DNA of 64,000 nt from assembly GCF_000585395.1 (NCBI RefSeq), contig NZ_KK073875.1, forward strand, positions 3,447,307 to 3,511,306. The letters run 5' to 3'. The position numbers and the translations under genes are program-made. Under the pieces are notes generated by a model that worked only from the letters and a program-made list of their open reading frames with translations, was not told the origin of the DNA and did no database searches. Origin of the DNA: Saccharibacillus sacchari DSM 19268. Lineage in GTDB: Bacteria > Bacillota > Bacilli > Paenibacillales > Paenibacillaceae. Below, in pieces: positions 31,029 to 39,348 of the stretch. The stretch's first letter is position 1; the number at the start of each line of letters is the position of its first letter.

Positions 31029-31659
31029 CGTCGCGTATCTGATTCGTAAGGACATCCTGCTTGTTTATCGATATGTGCTGATTGTCATCCCGTTTCTTCT
31101 CTATATGGCCTGGGCGGAAACAGGAACGCTGCTCGTATACGTGACATTTCCTGCTGTGGTGATGCTGGTTACTTCCTGTACGTTGGATATGCAAAATAAC
31201 AGCCAGCGCTTCACCGCAAGCCTGCCGGTAAGCCGAGCCCAGATTGTCTGGTCGAAATACTTCAGCATTCTGGCGTTTACGCTGGTCGGGCTCGCTTTTG
31301 CCGCTGTGCTTCAACTTCTGTCCATGATGTTGAATGTGGAAACTGTGGCATTCGGGCTTCCCGAGGTAGGCATGGTGCTGATGCTCAATCTGCTGGTGAC
31401 CTCGATTTTTCTTCCTCTTTATTTCTGGCTCGGTCCGAAAGGCATGCAGATTGTGCGAACAGTTTTTATTATGTTGATCGCGATCGGAAGCGCAGTCGTC
31501 GGTACGATGTTGAAAGATTACGACATCATGCAACACGGGATATTCGGCGGAGCCGGCAGCGCGGGATTGCAACTCTCGCTCGCCGTAATTTCCATTCTGA
31601 TCCTGCTATTCCTGTCCGTTTTGCTATCGCTCAAGCTATACGCCAGGCAAGATATTTGA
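31021..31659 (+). CDS. ABC-2-type membrane permease
   Basis: A 212-residue protein with six hydrophobic segments beginning SVAYLIRKDILLVYRYVL, the partner of the preceding ATPase. The ATG at 31021 has GGAGG 7 bases upstream and overlaps the ATPase stop. No terminator is obvious after it. Confidence 0.88.
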   Translation: MHSVAYLIRKDILLVYRYVLIVIPFLLYMAWAETGTLLVYVTFPAVVMLVTSCTLDMQNNSQRFTASLPVSRAQIVWSKYFSILAFTLVGLAFAAVLQLLSMMLNVETVAFGLPEVGMVLMLNLLVTSIFLPLYFWLGPKGMQIVRTVFIMLIAIGSAVVGTMLKDYDIMQHGIFGGAGSAGLQLSLAVISILILLFLSVLLSLKLYARQDI

Positions 31660-31683
31660 TCCAAAGCGCACCAAGCTCGAAAT

Positions 31684-31712
31684 TTGTAAAACTGCGGGGT
31701 AACCTCTATACT
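31684..31712 (+). promoter_or_regulatory. Promoter of the small alarmone synthetase gene
   Basis: The -35 TTGTAA (31684-31689) and -10 TATACT (31707-31712) are spaced by 17 bases. Confidence 0.65.
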
Positions 31713-31806
31713 TAAAGTGACCGATATTCATGATATAACGAATATTTGACGGGCGGCCGGATGCCGAATTTGGTGCCCCCTGCAGAGAGGAACGGAAACA
31801 AATTTC

Positions 31807-32571
31807 ATGGAAAACAATGCTTTGGATTTGACGAGTAAAAGAGTTCCGATGGAGCAGTTGAAGTCGTTCCGCGACGAAGTGACCCGCTTTATGATGACGT
31901 ACAAGTTCGCGCTCGACGAGATGGAGACGAAGATCGACATCCTGAAGCAGGAATTTCAGACCTTGCATGACTACAGTCCGATCGAGCATACCAAGTCGCG
32001 CCTCAAGTCGCCGGAGAGCATCGTGAACAAGCTGATTCGCAAGCAGCACGATATTTCCCTGACTTCGATCAAAGAGCACATCCGCGATATCGCGGGCTTG
32101 CGCATTACCTGCTCGTTCATTTCGGATATCTATAAGGTCAGCGAGATGCTTCAGCAGCAGAACGACCTTAAAGTATTGGACATCAAGGATTACATTGCCC
32201 ATCCGAAAAGCAACGGTTACCGCAGTTTGCATCTGTTGATCGAAGTGCCGGTGTTCTTGTCCGACCGTACGGAGCATGTCTGCGTGGAGCTTCAGATTCG
32301 CACCATCGCGATGGATTTCTGGGCCAGCCTGGAACATAAAATCTTCTACAAATACAATCAGGACGTGCCTAGCGAACTGCTGTCCGAGCTGAAAACGGCT
32401 GCGGATTCCGCCAGCTCGCTCGATCTGCAAATGGAACGGTTGCAGCATGAAGTACAGGCGATCAAGGACGCGCATGACGCGGAAGAACGCGAAATGTTGA
32501 AGACGATTCATATCAACGGCCAGCAATTCCGGATTCCGGGAACGCTGCTCGATATTTTGGGACAAAACTGA
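31807..32571 (+). CDS. Small alarmone (p)ppGpp synthetase, RelQ/YjbM-like
   Basis: A 254-residue single-domain GTP pyrophosphokinase without hydrolase, TGS or ACT domains. Synthetase motifs visible are HIRDIAGLRITC, the HPKSNGYRSLH motif, VELQIRT and DFWASLEHKIFYK. Such enzymes make (p)ppGpp under cell-wall or other stress. It is somewhat longer than B. subtilis YjbM. Monocistronic, with its own promoter and terminator. Confidence 0.92.
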   Translation: MENNALDLTSKRVPMEQLKSFRDEVTRFMMTYKFALDEMETKIDILKQEFQTLHDYSPIEHTKSRLKSPESIVNKLIRKQHDISLTSIKEHIRDIAGLRITCSFISDIYKVSEMLQQQNDLKVLDIKDYIAHPKSNGYRSLHLLIEVPVFLSDRTEHVCVELQIRTIAMDFWASLEHKIFYKYNQDVPSELLSELKTAADSASSLDLQMERLQHEVQAIKDAHDAEEREMLKTIHINGQQFRIPGTLLDILGQN

Positions 32572-32578
32572 TTTTTTG

Positions 32579-32617
32579 AAAAAGACCAGGGTGGAAAAAT
32601 TCCATTCGGTCTTTTTT
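32579..32617 (+). terminator. Rho-independent terminator
   Basis: AAAAAGACC...TGGAA pairs with TTCCATTCGGTCTTTTTT. Confidence 0.85.
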
Positions 32618-32663
32618 ACTATATTTATAGGTAAATATTGCTTAGAAAATGCTTATGAAACCA

Positions 32664-32692
32664 TTGATTTTAGCGCTCAAGGCCCGTAATAT
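32664..32692 (+). promoter_or_regulatory. Promoter of the diguanylate cyclase gene
   Basis: The -35 TTGATT (32664-32669) and -10 TAATAT (32687-32692) are 17 bases apart. Confidence 0.6.
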
Positions 32693-32773
32693 ATTGTATA
32701 CTTAGTAATTGTGTGCGCGAGAACCGCGAACGATTTGAACGGAAAACATTGCTGGGATGGGGGAGGAGTCACC

Positions 32774-34402
32774 TTGCCGGGACAACATATGTATAGAAAA
32801 GGCACACAGTTCAAACAGCCGGATTGGGGGCTGCTTGACCGAGAGGGCGAATCGGGAGGTTGCACGGCTGAAGAATTCTCGCGCTTGCTTGACTTATTGG
32901 AAGTTCAGCCTTACCGCGAGATCAATTCGGCGATTGCGCCGGTTCAGCAAGCGCTTTCCGTTGCCGCCAGATTGAACCGCGAGGATCTGACCCAGCGAAC
33001 CCGCCTTATCCATGCCGACGTTTTGGGACGCCAGGCTAAAATCGCCGATAGCGGACGCCTGATTCGCGAAATCAACGCCTGGGCGATCGAGAACGATCAC
33101 GAACATATTTTGGCGCGGAGCCATCGTCTGTTGGCCGGTTTTTTTCGGCGGTTGGGCGATAACGACAGCTCGCTAGAGCATGCATTTCGCGGGCTGAAGC
33201 ATCTTCCTAGCGGCGTCGCGCCGGCTACGCGTGCGGACCACTTGATGATGCTGGCGCTCGCGCTCGACGAATCCGGGGCTTACGACGACGCGAAGCAGCG
33301 TTTCGACGAGGTGCTCGAGATCGCGAATGCAACCCAAGACGTACAATTTGCTTTGTATGCGCTCAACAATATGGCGTTCACGTATTACGATCTGGGCGAT
33401 CTGGAAAAGGCGGAAGAGCTGATCGTGAAAATTCGTGATCTATCCGCCGTCCATGGATTCCCGCTTAACGCGATGCAGCTGGATACGATCGCGAAGGGAG
33501 AGATGCTGCTCGGTCGGCCGGAAGAAGCGGAGCGTACCTTGCTGCCGGTCATTACCGATCCGTCCGAGCGTCGTTTGAGCGAGCTTGCTTCACTGCCTGA
33601 ATGCATGCTGACGATTGCTCAGGCTCAATTGCTTCAGGATAAATTGGAAGAGTCCCAGGCGATGCTGGATGAAGCCAAGCATCTATGCGACGATCACGGT
33701 CTGGCGGCTTTGAGTGTTCGGGTTCGCTTGCGTCAAGCGGAGTTGTACGCGGCGGCGGGGCTTTATAAGGAAGCGTACGAGGAACATCGCTTGTTCCACG
33801 ACGAATCCGAGGCGCTGCGTTCCGCGGAGCGCGAAGCTAAGGCCCATATTTTCCAAGCGGTATTCGAAGCCGAAGAAGCACGCAAGAGCAGCGAGCATTT
33901 CCGCGAAATGGCACTGCGCGATCCGCTTACGGGACTGCGTAATCGGCGCTTCATCGACGAGCATATCGACACCTTGCTGAAGGAAGCGAAGGAAACGGGC
34001 GAAGCTCTCACTATCGCGATTATCGACTTGGATCATTTTAAACGCGTTAACGATACGTTATCGCACGTCGTCGGCGATACGGTGCTGATCAACGTCGCCA
34101 AAATTTTGTCGGTGGCGGCGGCCGAACCGGCTGCGGTAGCGCGGATGGGCGGCGAAGAATTCGTGGCGTTGTTCCCGCGCGCGGACGAAAAACAAGGCCG
34201 CGAATTAGCCAATCGGTTATGCCGGGCGATTCGCGGTGCGGACTGGAGTCCGATTACGGGCAGTCTGCCTGTAACCGCAAGCATCGGCGTGCATACCGTA
34301 TACGGCGGTTCGATCGGACGGACCGAGCTGCTGGCGATCGCGGATCGGCGTTTGTATATGGCGAAGCATGCAGGCAAAAACTGCGTGGTATCCGAGGGAT
34401 AG
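32774..34402 (+). CDS. TPR-repeat diguanylate cyclase (GGDEF)
   Basis: The 542-residue cytoplasmic protein has about 350 residues of TPR-like helical repeats (for example ALNNMAFTYYDLGDLEKAEEL), a short coiled coil, then a GGDEF domain from RDPLTGLRNRRF. The active-site GGEEF is at residues 459-463, so it should synthesise cyclic-di-GMP. I see no RxxD inhibitory site at the usual spacing. The TTG start at 32774 is chosen for GGGAGGAG 8 bases upstream. TPR repeats probably sense a peptide or partner protein. Confidence 0.88.
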   Translation: MPGQHMYRKGTQFKQPDWGLLDREGESGGCTAEEFSRLLDLLEVQPYREINSAIAPVQQALSVAARLNREDLTQRTRLIHADVLGRQAKIADSGRLIREINAWAIENDHEHILARSHRLLAGFFRRLGDNDSSLEHAFRGLKHLPSGVAPATRADHLMMLALALDESGAYDDAKQRFDEVLEIANATQDVQFALYALNNMAFTYYDLGDLEKAEELIVKIRDLSAVHGFPLNAMQLDTIAKGEMLLGRPEEAERTLLPVITDPSERRLSELASLPECMLTIAQAQLLQDKLEESQAMLDEAKHLCDDHGLAALSVRVRLRQAELYAAAGLYKEAYEEHRLFHDESEALRSAEREAKAHIFQAVFEAEEARKSSEHFREMALRDPLTGLRNRRFIDEHIDTLLKEAKETGEALTIAIIDLDHFKRVNDTLSHVVGDTVLINVAKILSVAAAEPAAVARMGGEEFVALFPRADEKQGRELANRLCRAIRGADWSPITGSLPVTASIGVHTVYGGSIGRTELLAIADRRLYMAKHAGKNCVVSEG

Positions 34403-34430
34403 TCATTCAGTGAAAATCGAATTCGATTGC

Positions 34431-34471
34431 GCAGCCGTTAGCGGATAGAAGATCCGCTGCGGCTGTTTGCC
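34431..34471 (+). terminator. Weak terminator-like hairpin
   Basis: GCAGCCG...CGGAT pairs with ATCCG...CGGCTG, followed by only TTTG. Confidence 0.4.
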
Positions 34472-34477
34472 GTGCTT

Positions 34478-34637
34478 GGGCGTGTCTTCAAACCTCGACG
34501 GAAGCAGATTTTGCCGAATTTTCGTGCTGAATAAGGAACTTTTCTGAAGGCGTGCCGGGGCACGTCAAGGGAAAGTGACGCAAGGCAGCGCGAAAAGGCG
34601 GTAAAAGATGCACGTTGGCAGGTTTGAAGACACGCCC
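34478..34637. mobile_element. MITE-like element with 18-bp terminal inverted repeats
   Basis: The perfect inverted repeats GGGCGTGTCTTCAAACCT (34478-34495) and its complement (34620-34637) enclose 124 bp with no gene. The size and termini fit a miniature transposable element. A target duplication is not clear; flanking TTG and TAG could be imperfect remains. Confidence 0.65.
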
Positions 34638-34788
34638 TAGGGGAGGACATTTCGCTGCTGCATGGAAGGTGGCAGGAACGGTACGTTTTTCACAGGAGTC
34701 CGTTGACCGGGTAGCGAATTAGGTTTTGGATATTTTCGGGAGATCGTGTTTAATGGAGAAGAACAGCAAGCGGACAGGAGGATGTCAG

Positions 34789-35508
34789 ATGAGTAAAAAA
34801 GTACTGGTCGTGGATGATGAGCCGGGGATTCGCAGCGCGATCGCGTATGCGCTCAAGCGCGAAGGCTACGACATCGAAACGGCGGCGGACGGCGTGGAAG
34901 CGTTGGAGAAGGTAGAGTCGTTCGGCCCTTCGGTGTTGGTGCTCGATGTAATGATGCCACGCATGGACGGGTATGAGGTATGCCGTCGCCTGGAGAATCG
35001 CAGCGGGATCGGGATTATTTTGCTGACCGTCAAAAACGATATGGTCGATAAAATCGTCGGGCTGGAGCTTGGCGCGGACGATTATATGACGAAGCCGTTC
35101 GAAATTCGCGAGGTGCTGGCACGGGTGAAAGCGCTCATGCGCCGGGTGGAGAAACAGACGCCGGCCGTCGAAACGCATGACATTCCGGCAGAAGAGTTCG
35201 ACGCGGACGATCGGGTGGAGCTGGGGCCGCTGCGTATCCGGATCTCGCACCGTTCGGCCGAGCTGGACGGGGAAGAGTTGGAGTTGACGCCGAAAGAGTT
35301 CGATCTGCTCACCTTGCTGGTGTCGCGTCCTTCGCGGGTGTTTACCCGGGATGATCTGCTCGACCGCGTGTGGAGCATGGATTATGCAGGTGGGACGCGA
35401 ACAGTGGATATTCATGTGCAGCGGCTGCGGAAAAAACTGGGCGAAGCTCATCAAGGGATGCTGCAAACGGTATACGGCGTCGGGTATAAGGCGACCGCGC
35501 CGTCATGA
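34789..35508 (+). CDS. OmpR/PhoB-family response regulator
   Basis: A 239-residue regulator with a receiver domain (acidic pair Asp9-Asp10, phosphoacceptor Asp53 in VLVLDVMMP, Lys in YMTKPF) and a C-terminal winged helix (ELTPKEFDLLTLLVSRPSRV, TVDIHVQRLRKKLGE). A roughly 25-residue acidic linker separates them. The ATG at 34789 follows GGAGG. Its stop overlaps the start of the sensor kinase. Confidence 0.95.
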   Translation: MSKKVLVVDDEPGIRSAIAYALKREGYDIETAADGVEALEKVESFGPSVLVLDVMMPRMDGYEVCRRLENRSGIGIILLTVKNDMVDKIVGLELGADDYMTKPFEIREVLARVKALMRRVEKQTPAVETHDIPAEEFDADDRVELGPLRIRISHRSAELDGEELELTPKEFDLLTLLVSRPSRVFTRDDLLDRVWSMDYAGGTRTVDIHVQRLRKKLGEAHQGMLQTVYGVGYKATAPS

Positions 35509-37211
35509 GGGTCAGCATCAAGCTGAAATTTACGCTTTTTCTGGCGCTACTGCTTAGTTTGACCGTGGGCGTGTTGAGCGTGCTGATTTTGCAGGGAACG
35601 GAACGCAGTCAGACGCAGCAGATCGAAGACACGATGGCCCGGCAGACGCAATTGGCCAATCTTCGGGTGCGGCAGGAGTATTATACGCAGGAACCGAGAC
35701 TGGATCCGCCGGAGTTTTTGCAGCAGGAAGGGGTACGGTTGTCGGACGAGTTGTCGGATCTGATCGGCATGCCGGTGACGCTGTACGATACCGAAGGGAA
35801 GCGGATCGGGACTTCGCTACCGGGCGAGATTCCGCCGCTCGAAGGCGATCCGTCCGGCGCTTCATCGTTCCGTTACGCGATGGCCGGACAGGTGGCGTAT
35901 TGGAAACAAGGGAGTTCGCTTGAATATTTCGCGCCGCTGGAAGGTCCGGAAGGGCAAGTCGGGGTGATTCGGTTCCGGTATTCGATTGCGAGTTATCAGG
36001 CGGCTTATGCGGATATTCGGGGGCTTTTTGTCAGCATAGGGCTTGGCGTGGTCGGGTTGAGTTTTGTGTTGGGCTATTTGTTCTTCAATCGGTTTGCGGC
36101 GGGGATTATTCGTTTGAAAAGAACGGCGGATGCGATTCGGCGCGGCGAGTTTGTGCGCAGCGCACCGTTCAAACGCCGCCGGGATGAGCTGGGGCAGTTG
36201 GGCGAAGGATTGTACGAGATGAGCGGAGCGATCGAGCGCAATATCGACGCGATGCGTGAGGAGCAGCATAAACTCAAGCTTGCGGTCGAGAAGCTTCAGG
36301 CGCTGGAAAAGCAGCAGAAAGAGTATATTGGCAGCATCAGCCACGAGTTCAAAACGCCGCTGACTTCGATCAAAGCGTACGTCGAGCTGCTGGAAATGTA
36401 CGGGGACGACCCGAATTTGCTGGAGGAAGCGCGGAGCAATATCGGCAAAGAAGCGGAGCGGCTGTACGAGATGGTCGAGAAGGTGCTGCGTCTGGCCGAG
36501 CTGGAGAAGTACGATTTCGAGATTCAGGCGGGGGAAATGGATGCGGAGGAAGCGCTGCGGGACGTGGTCGGACGGATGCGCGGGAAGGCAGAGCGGTTCG
36601 ATCTGACGCTGCGAGTGGAGTCGCGGGCGGAGTCTGTGGGCAGCAGCGATGTCGTTAACGGAACCGATACAGCCCTTTTTGAAGATGAGGAAAAAGCGGA
36701 TGAGGAACCTGGAACGGAAATTTCTGCGGCAGCGGCGTTCAAATTAGATCCGGCGCCTCGTTTTCCGATCTGGTTCGACCGGGAGAGTTTTATGCATATT
36801 TTCGTGAATTTGCTGGATAATGCGATTAAGTATAACGTGCCGGACGGCACCGTTCTCGTGGAATTGCAGAAGCGATCGGCGCGGGAGGTTGAAGAGAAAC
36901 GTCGGCAGCGAAGTTCGGATGTGGGGATTGTCGAGGATTCGGATGCGGGAGTGGAGACTGCGGCGGGAAATCGGCTGGTCGTTCGGATCTGCAACACGGG
37001 ACCCGCGATTCCGGAAGAGCTGCGGGAGCGGATCTTCGAGCCGTTTTTCACCGTTAACCGGGATCGCGCGCGGCAGTCCGGAGGAAGCGGGCTGGGACTG
37101 GCGCTCGTGAAAAGGTTGACGGAGGCACAGGGGGGCACGATTGAGCTGCTGTCTTCGGATGAGCGGGGGACGGTGTTCGAGCTGACTTTTTCGTTGATGA
37201 ACGACGTTTAG
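35505..37211 (+). CDS. Sensor histidine kinase
   Basis: A 568-residue membrane kinase with two transmembrane helices (about residues 7-27 and 170-192), an extracytoplasmic sensor between them, HAMP, HisKA with phospho-accepting His280 in GSISHEFKTPL, and a HATPase domain (NLLDNAIKYN; GGSGLGLALVKRL). The ATP-binding region carries two acidic low-complexity insertions (around DEEKADEEPGTE and SSDVGIVEDSD) that are unusual for the family. Overlaps the response regulator by four bases (ATGA). Confidence 0.94.
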   Translation: MRVSIKLKFTLFLALLLSLTVGVLSVLILQGTERSQTQQIEDTMARQTQLANLRVRQEYYTQEPRLDPPEFLQQEGVRLSDELSDLIGMPVTLYDTEGKRIGTSLPGEIPPLEGDPSGASSFRYAMAGQVAYWKQGSSLEYFAPLEGPEGQVGVIRFRYSIASYQAAYADIRGLFVSIGLGVVGLSFVLGYLFFNRFAAGIIRLKRTADAIRRGEFVRSAPFKRRRDELGQLGEGLYEMSGAIERNIDAMREEQHKLKLAVEKLQALEKQQKEYIGSISHEFKTPLTSIKAYVELLEMYGDDPNLLEEARSNIGKEAERLYEMVEKVLRLAELEKYDFEIQAGEMDAEEALRDVVGRMRGKAERFDLTLRVESRAESVGSSDVVNGTDTALFEDEEKADEEPGTEISAAAAFKLDPAPRFPIWFDRESFMHIFVNLLDNAIKYNVPDGTVLVELQKRSAREVEEKRRQRSSDVGIVEDSDAGVETAAGNRLVVRICNTGPAIPEELRERIFEPFFTVNRDRARQSGGSGLGLALVKRLTEAQGGTIELLSSDERGTVFELTFSLMNDV

Positions 37212-37236
37212 GGTGAGAGTGAAGAGTCATAGAGAA

Positions 37237-37266
37237 GTCGCGGGGAACCGCGGCTTTTTCTTTTTT
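37237..37266 (+). terminator. Rho-independent terminator of the two-component operon
   Basis: CGCGG pairs with CCGCG around GGAA, followed by TTTTTCTTTTTTT. Confidence 0.75.
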
Positions 37267-37389
37267 TATCAGAGTAAGAAGTTGAGCATGCTATTGCAAC
37301 GCGCTATTTACGTGTTGGAAACATTTTCGAAGCATTTGTTCGGTACACTGATTGCAATCACACAGATTCGACGAGGGGAAGGAATTCAT

Positions 37390-38586
37390 ATGAAGTCAAT
37401 ATATAGAGGAAAGTCTGGCGTCAGACCAGGGCGGGGCGTATCTCGCGTCAAAGGGATTGCGGCCGCGGTTGCTGTATTGGCATTGCTCGCGGGGTGTGCT
37501 TCACCATCGTCCCCATCCGGGGAAACGGTCGTCGTACCTGATTCATCCAGCAGCCAAACCGATCATTCGACTCAAGCGGCTGCGCCGAGCATTACGGTTA
37601 AAGACAATACGAATGCTTCGGTTTACGCCGATCTGAAGCTTGAAGATATCCAGCAGATCGACGGCGTGCGCGGGCAGGATTGGCTCAGCGAGGATGAAGT
37701 CGTGGTGAATCGTCAAAACGATGCGGGCGAGCCGACCGAGTTCAGCGACGGAGAGATTTTGCCGCAGGGGCTTTATGTGCATGCGCTTGCCGGAGGGAAA
37801 GAGAAGACGATCATCGCGGACAATACCAACTGGGGAGGAGCCAAGCTGTCGCCGGACAAAAAGCATCTTTTTTACCAAGAGATCTTCGAAATGACCGGGG
37901 TGGGTTACATCATGGATCTGGAAACGGGAGAGTCGGTACAGATCGCGGACGGGCGCGAGATTCTGATCGACGGGGCTTGGTTGGATAATAATCATTTCGT
38001 TTACGGAAATATTGAAGGGCAGTTGTTCCAAACGGACTTGACGGGAAAAAGCGAGCAGCTGCTGGATCTGGCCGATGCCGGGCAGCGCGCGAGCGGAATT
38101 CAGACTGTGGGCGATATTGTGTATTATACCGGGTTGAACGAGCAGGAATTGTTCGCTTATCATACGTCGACGAAAGAATTGGAACGGTTCGGCAGCGGTA
38201 TTCTGTGGGCGATCCCGGCACCGGACGGCAGTCAGCTCGCGCTGGTGAAGCGCACGGGCGAGACGGAAATGACGATGATGCTGACGGACTTGGCGGGAAA
38301 TGAGAAGAAAACGCTGGCGACCGGAACGCAGGTGTTTGGAACAAGCTGGTCGCCGGACGGGAAACGGCTGGCGTATACCGTGACCTCAGCGGACGACGGG
38401 AGCAAGGACGGGTTTTATATTTCAGACGTGAATACGGGCGAGGCGTTTATGATTTCGTCGGACCTGGCGGATGCGGGAGATGCGATGAAATGGAGCCCGT
38501 CGGGGACGAAGATCATGGTGAATAAAGTGGATCGGAAGAACGGTGAGATGCTGGCGCAGTCGTCAATTATTACGGTGTCGTGGTGA
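37390..38586 (+). CDS. Lipoprotein with TolB-like beta-propeller
   Basis: A 398-residue protein with a signal peptide ending in the lipobox LLAGC, a Ser-rich linker, and a WD40/TolB-type propeller (for example KLSPDKKHLFYQE, FGTSWSPDGKRLAYT, MKWSPSGTKIMVN). It is probably attached to the outer face of the membrane. The ATG at 37390 has GAGGGGAAGG upstream. It is the last ordinary chromosomal gene before the cassette array. Confidence 0.85.
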   Translation: MKSIYRGKSGVRPGRGVSRVKGIAAAVAVLALLAGCASPSSPSGETVVVPDSSSSQTDHSTQAAAPSITVKDNTNASVYADLKLEDIQQIDGVRGQDWLSEDEVVVNRQNDAGEPTEFSDGEILPQGLYVHALAGGKEKTIIADNTNWGGAKLSPDKKHLFYQEIFEMTGVGYIMDLETGESVQIADGREILIDGAWLDNNHFVYGNIEGQLFQTDLTGKSEQLLDLADAGQRASGIQTVGDIVYYTGLNEQELFAYHTSTKELERFGSGILWAIPAPDGSQLALVKRTGETEMTMMLTDLAGNEKKTLATGTQVFGTSWSPDGKRLAYTVTSADDGSKDGFYISDVNTGEAFMISSDLADAGDAMKWSPSGTKIMVNKVDRKNGEMLAQSSIITVSW

Positions 38587-38644
38587 GACGGGAGCGTTGA
38601 AAGTTTGGGAGAAGTAGAGGATGGACGATATGGGATAGAGGTGG

Positions 38645-38672
38645 AAAGCCTGCGCGATCGCGCGGGCTTTTT
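38645..38672 (+). terminator. Rho-independent terminator at the host/array border
   Basis: AAAGCCTGCGCG pairs with CGCGCGGGCTTT, followed by TTTTT. It insulates the cassette array from host transcription. Confidence 0.9.
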
Positions 38673-38720
38673 GCTTTGCGGTGCGGGAATGCAGGCGAGA
38701 GGAGAACGGTGAAAAAATGG

Positions 38721-38749
38721 TGTTCATGCTTGGTAGGTAGGGTTATACT
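38721..38749 (+). promoter_or_regulatory. Candidate cassette promoter (Pc-like)
   Basis: The -10 TATACT (38744-38749) and a -35 TGTTCA (38721-38726) are 17 bases apart, directed into the array. It lies between the host terminator and the attI-like site. Confidence 0.5.
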
Positions 38750-38775
38750 GTAAGTGAAGGTGAAAGATGGGGGAT

Positions 38776-38868
38776 GTTCGTGAATACCACGATCAAAGCG
38801 TGTATTCGGAAGTTCGTGAATATCGCAAATAGGAAGTATAAGCGAAGTTCGTGAATAAGACGTTATAC
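38776..38868 (+). other. attI-like site at the start of the cassette array
   Basis: Three direct repeats of GTTCGTGAATA lie at 38776, 38812 and 38847. The last is followed by the R'-like GTTATAC (38862-38868), where the first cassette begins. An imperfect hairpin (GAATACCACG / CGTGTATTC) joins the first two repeats. Unlike the attC-like sites it has no AAC-type R'' and no three-hairpin core. It could be a true attI or a worn attC remnant. Confidence 0.5.
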
Positions 38869-39215
38869 GAAATTACGAAGAGCTGATTAAGAGCATTTGA
38901 ATGATGATCTTTCCTAGAACGACGAGCCCTTTGATCGGCTCGAAGAAGACGAATTGGAAAAGTAAAATGGGGAATCAAAAACAGATAAGAAATAGGTAAA
39001 AGCAAAAAGCAAATTTGAATGAGAAGAACGATTGGAAGAAGAAGCGGAATCAAAGAGGTAAACGTCTCGGAGGAAAGCATTTAAAACCCAGTGAAATCCA
39101 AAACGTAAACAGTGGGAAATGACATTTCAAGAACAGAAAACATTGAATAAAGCGGAGTCAGACATTAGATATAAGAATAATTTTGGGAGACCAATTCAAA
39201 GAAGAACGTAACTCC
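38869..39215 (+). other. Cassette C0 body: no convincing gene
   Basis: Cassette C0 (38863-39305) has no credible plus-strand frame. The minus-strand frame is a shadow. It is clearly homologous to the body of cassette C13 (48244-48584), with substitutions and small indels. A small hairpin GAGCC/GGCTC (about 38926-38943) is kept in both. It may encode an RNA or be a decayed cassette. Confidence 0.6.
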
Positions 39216-39311
39216 GCATAACATAATATTCACGCTGCGGGCATACGCCCTTGGCCCGGCATTCGCCGGACACTCGACATACGTCGAGTCGTGAATACAG
39301 GAACGTTAGAC
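39216..39311 (+). repeat. attC-like site attC0
   Basis: R'' GCATAAC, R' GTTAGAC. R'' differs by one base from the complement of the C0 start (GTTATAC); the homologous C13 keeps the match. Hairpins GGGC/GCCC, CCGGC/GCCGG and CTCGAC/GTCGAG. Confidence 0.9.
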
Positions 39312-39348
39312 GAAATATCAAAATCAAAAGGTTCAAGGGAGAACTTAT

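Noticed and set aside
38793-39080. Minus-strand frame in C0 (and its counterpart at 48162-48512 in C13)
   Set aside because: No ribosome-binding site, hydrophobic low-complexity product, frames run into the attC-like sites, and the similarity between the copies is nucleotide identity without a codon pattern.
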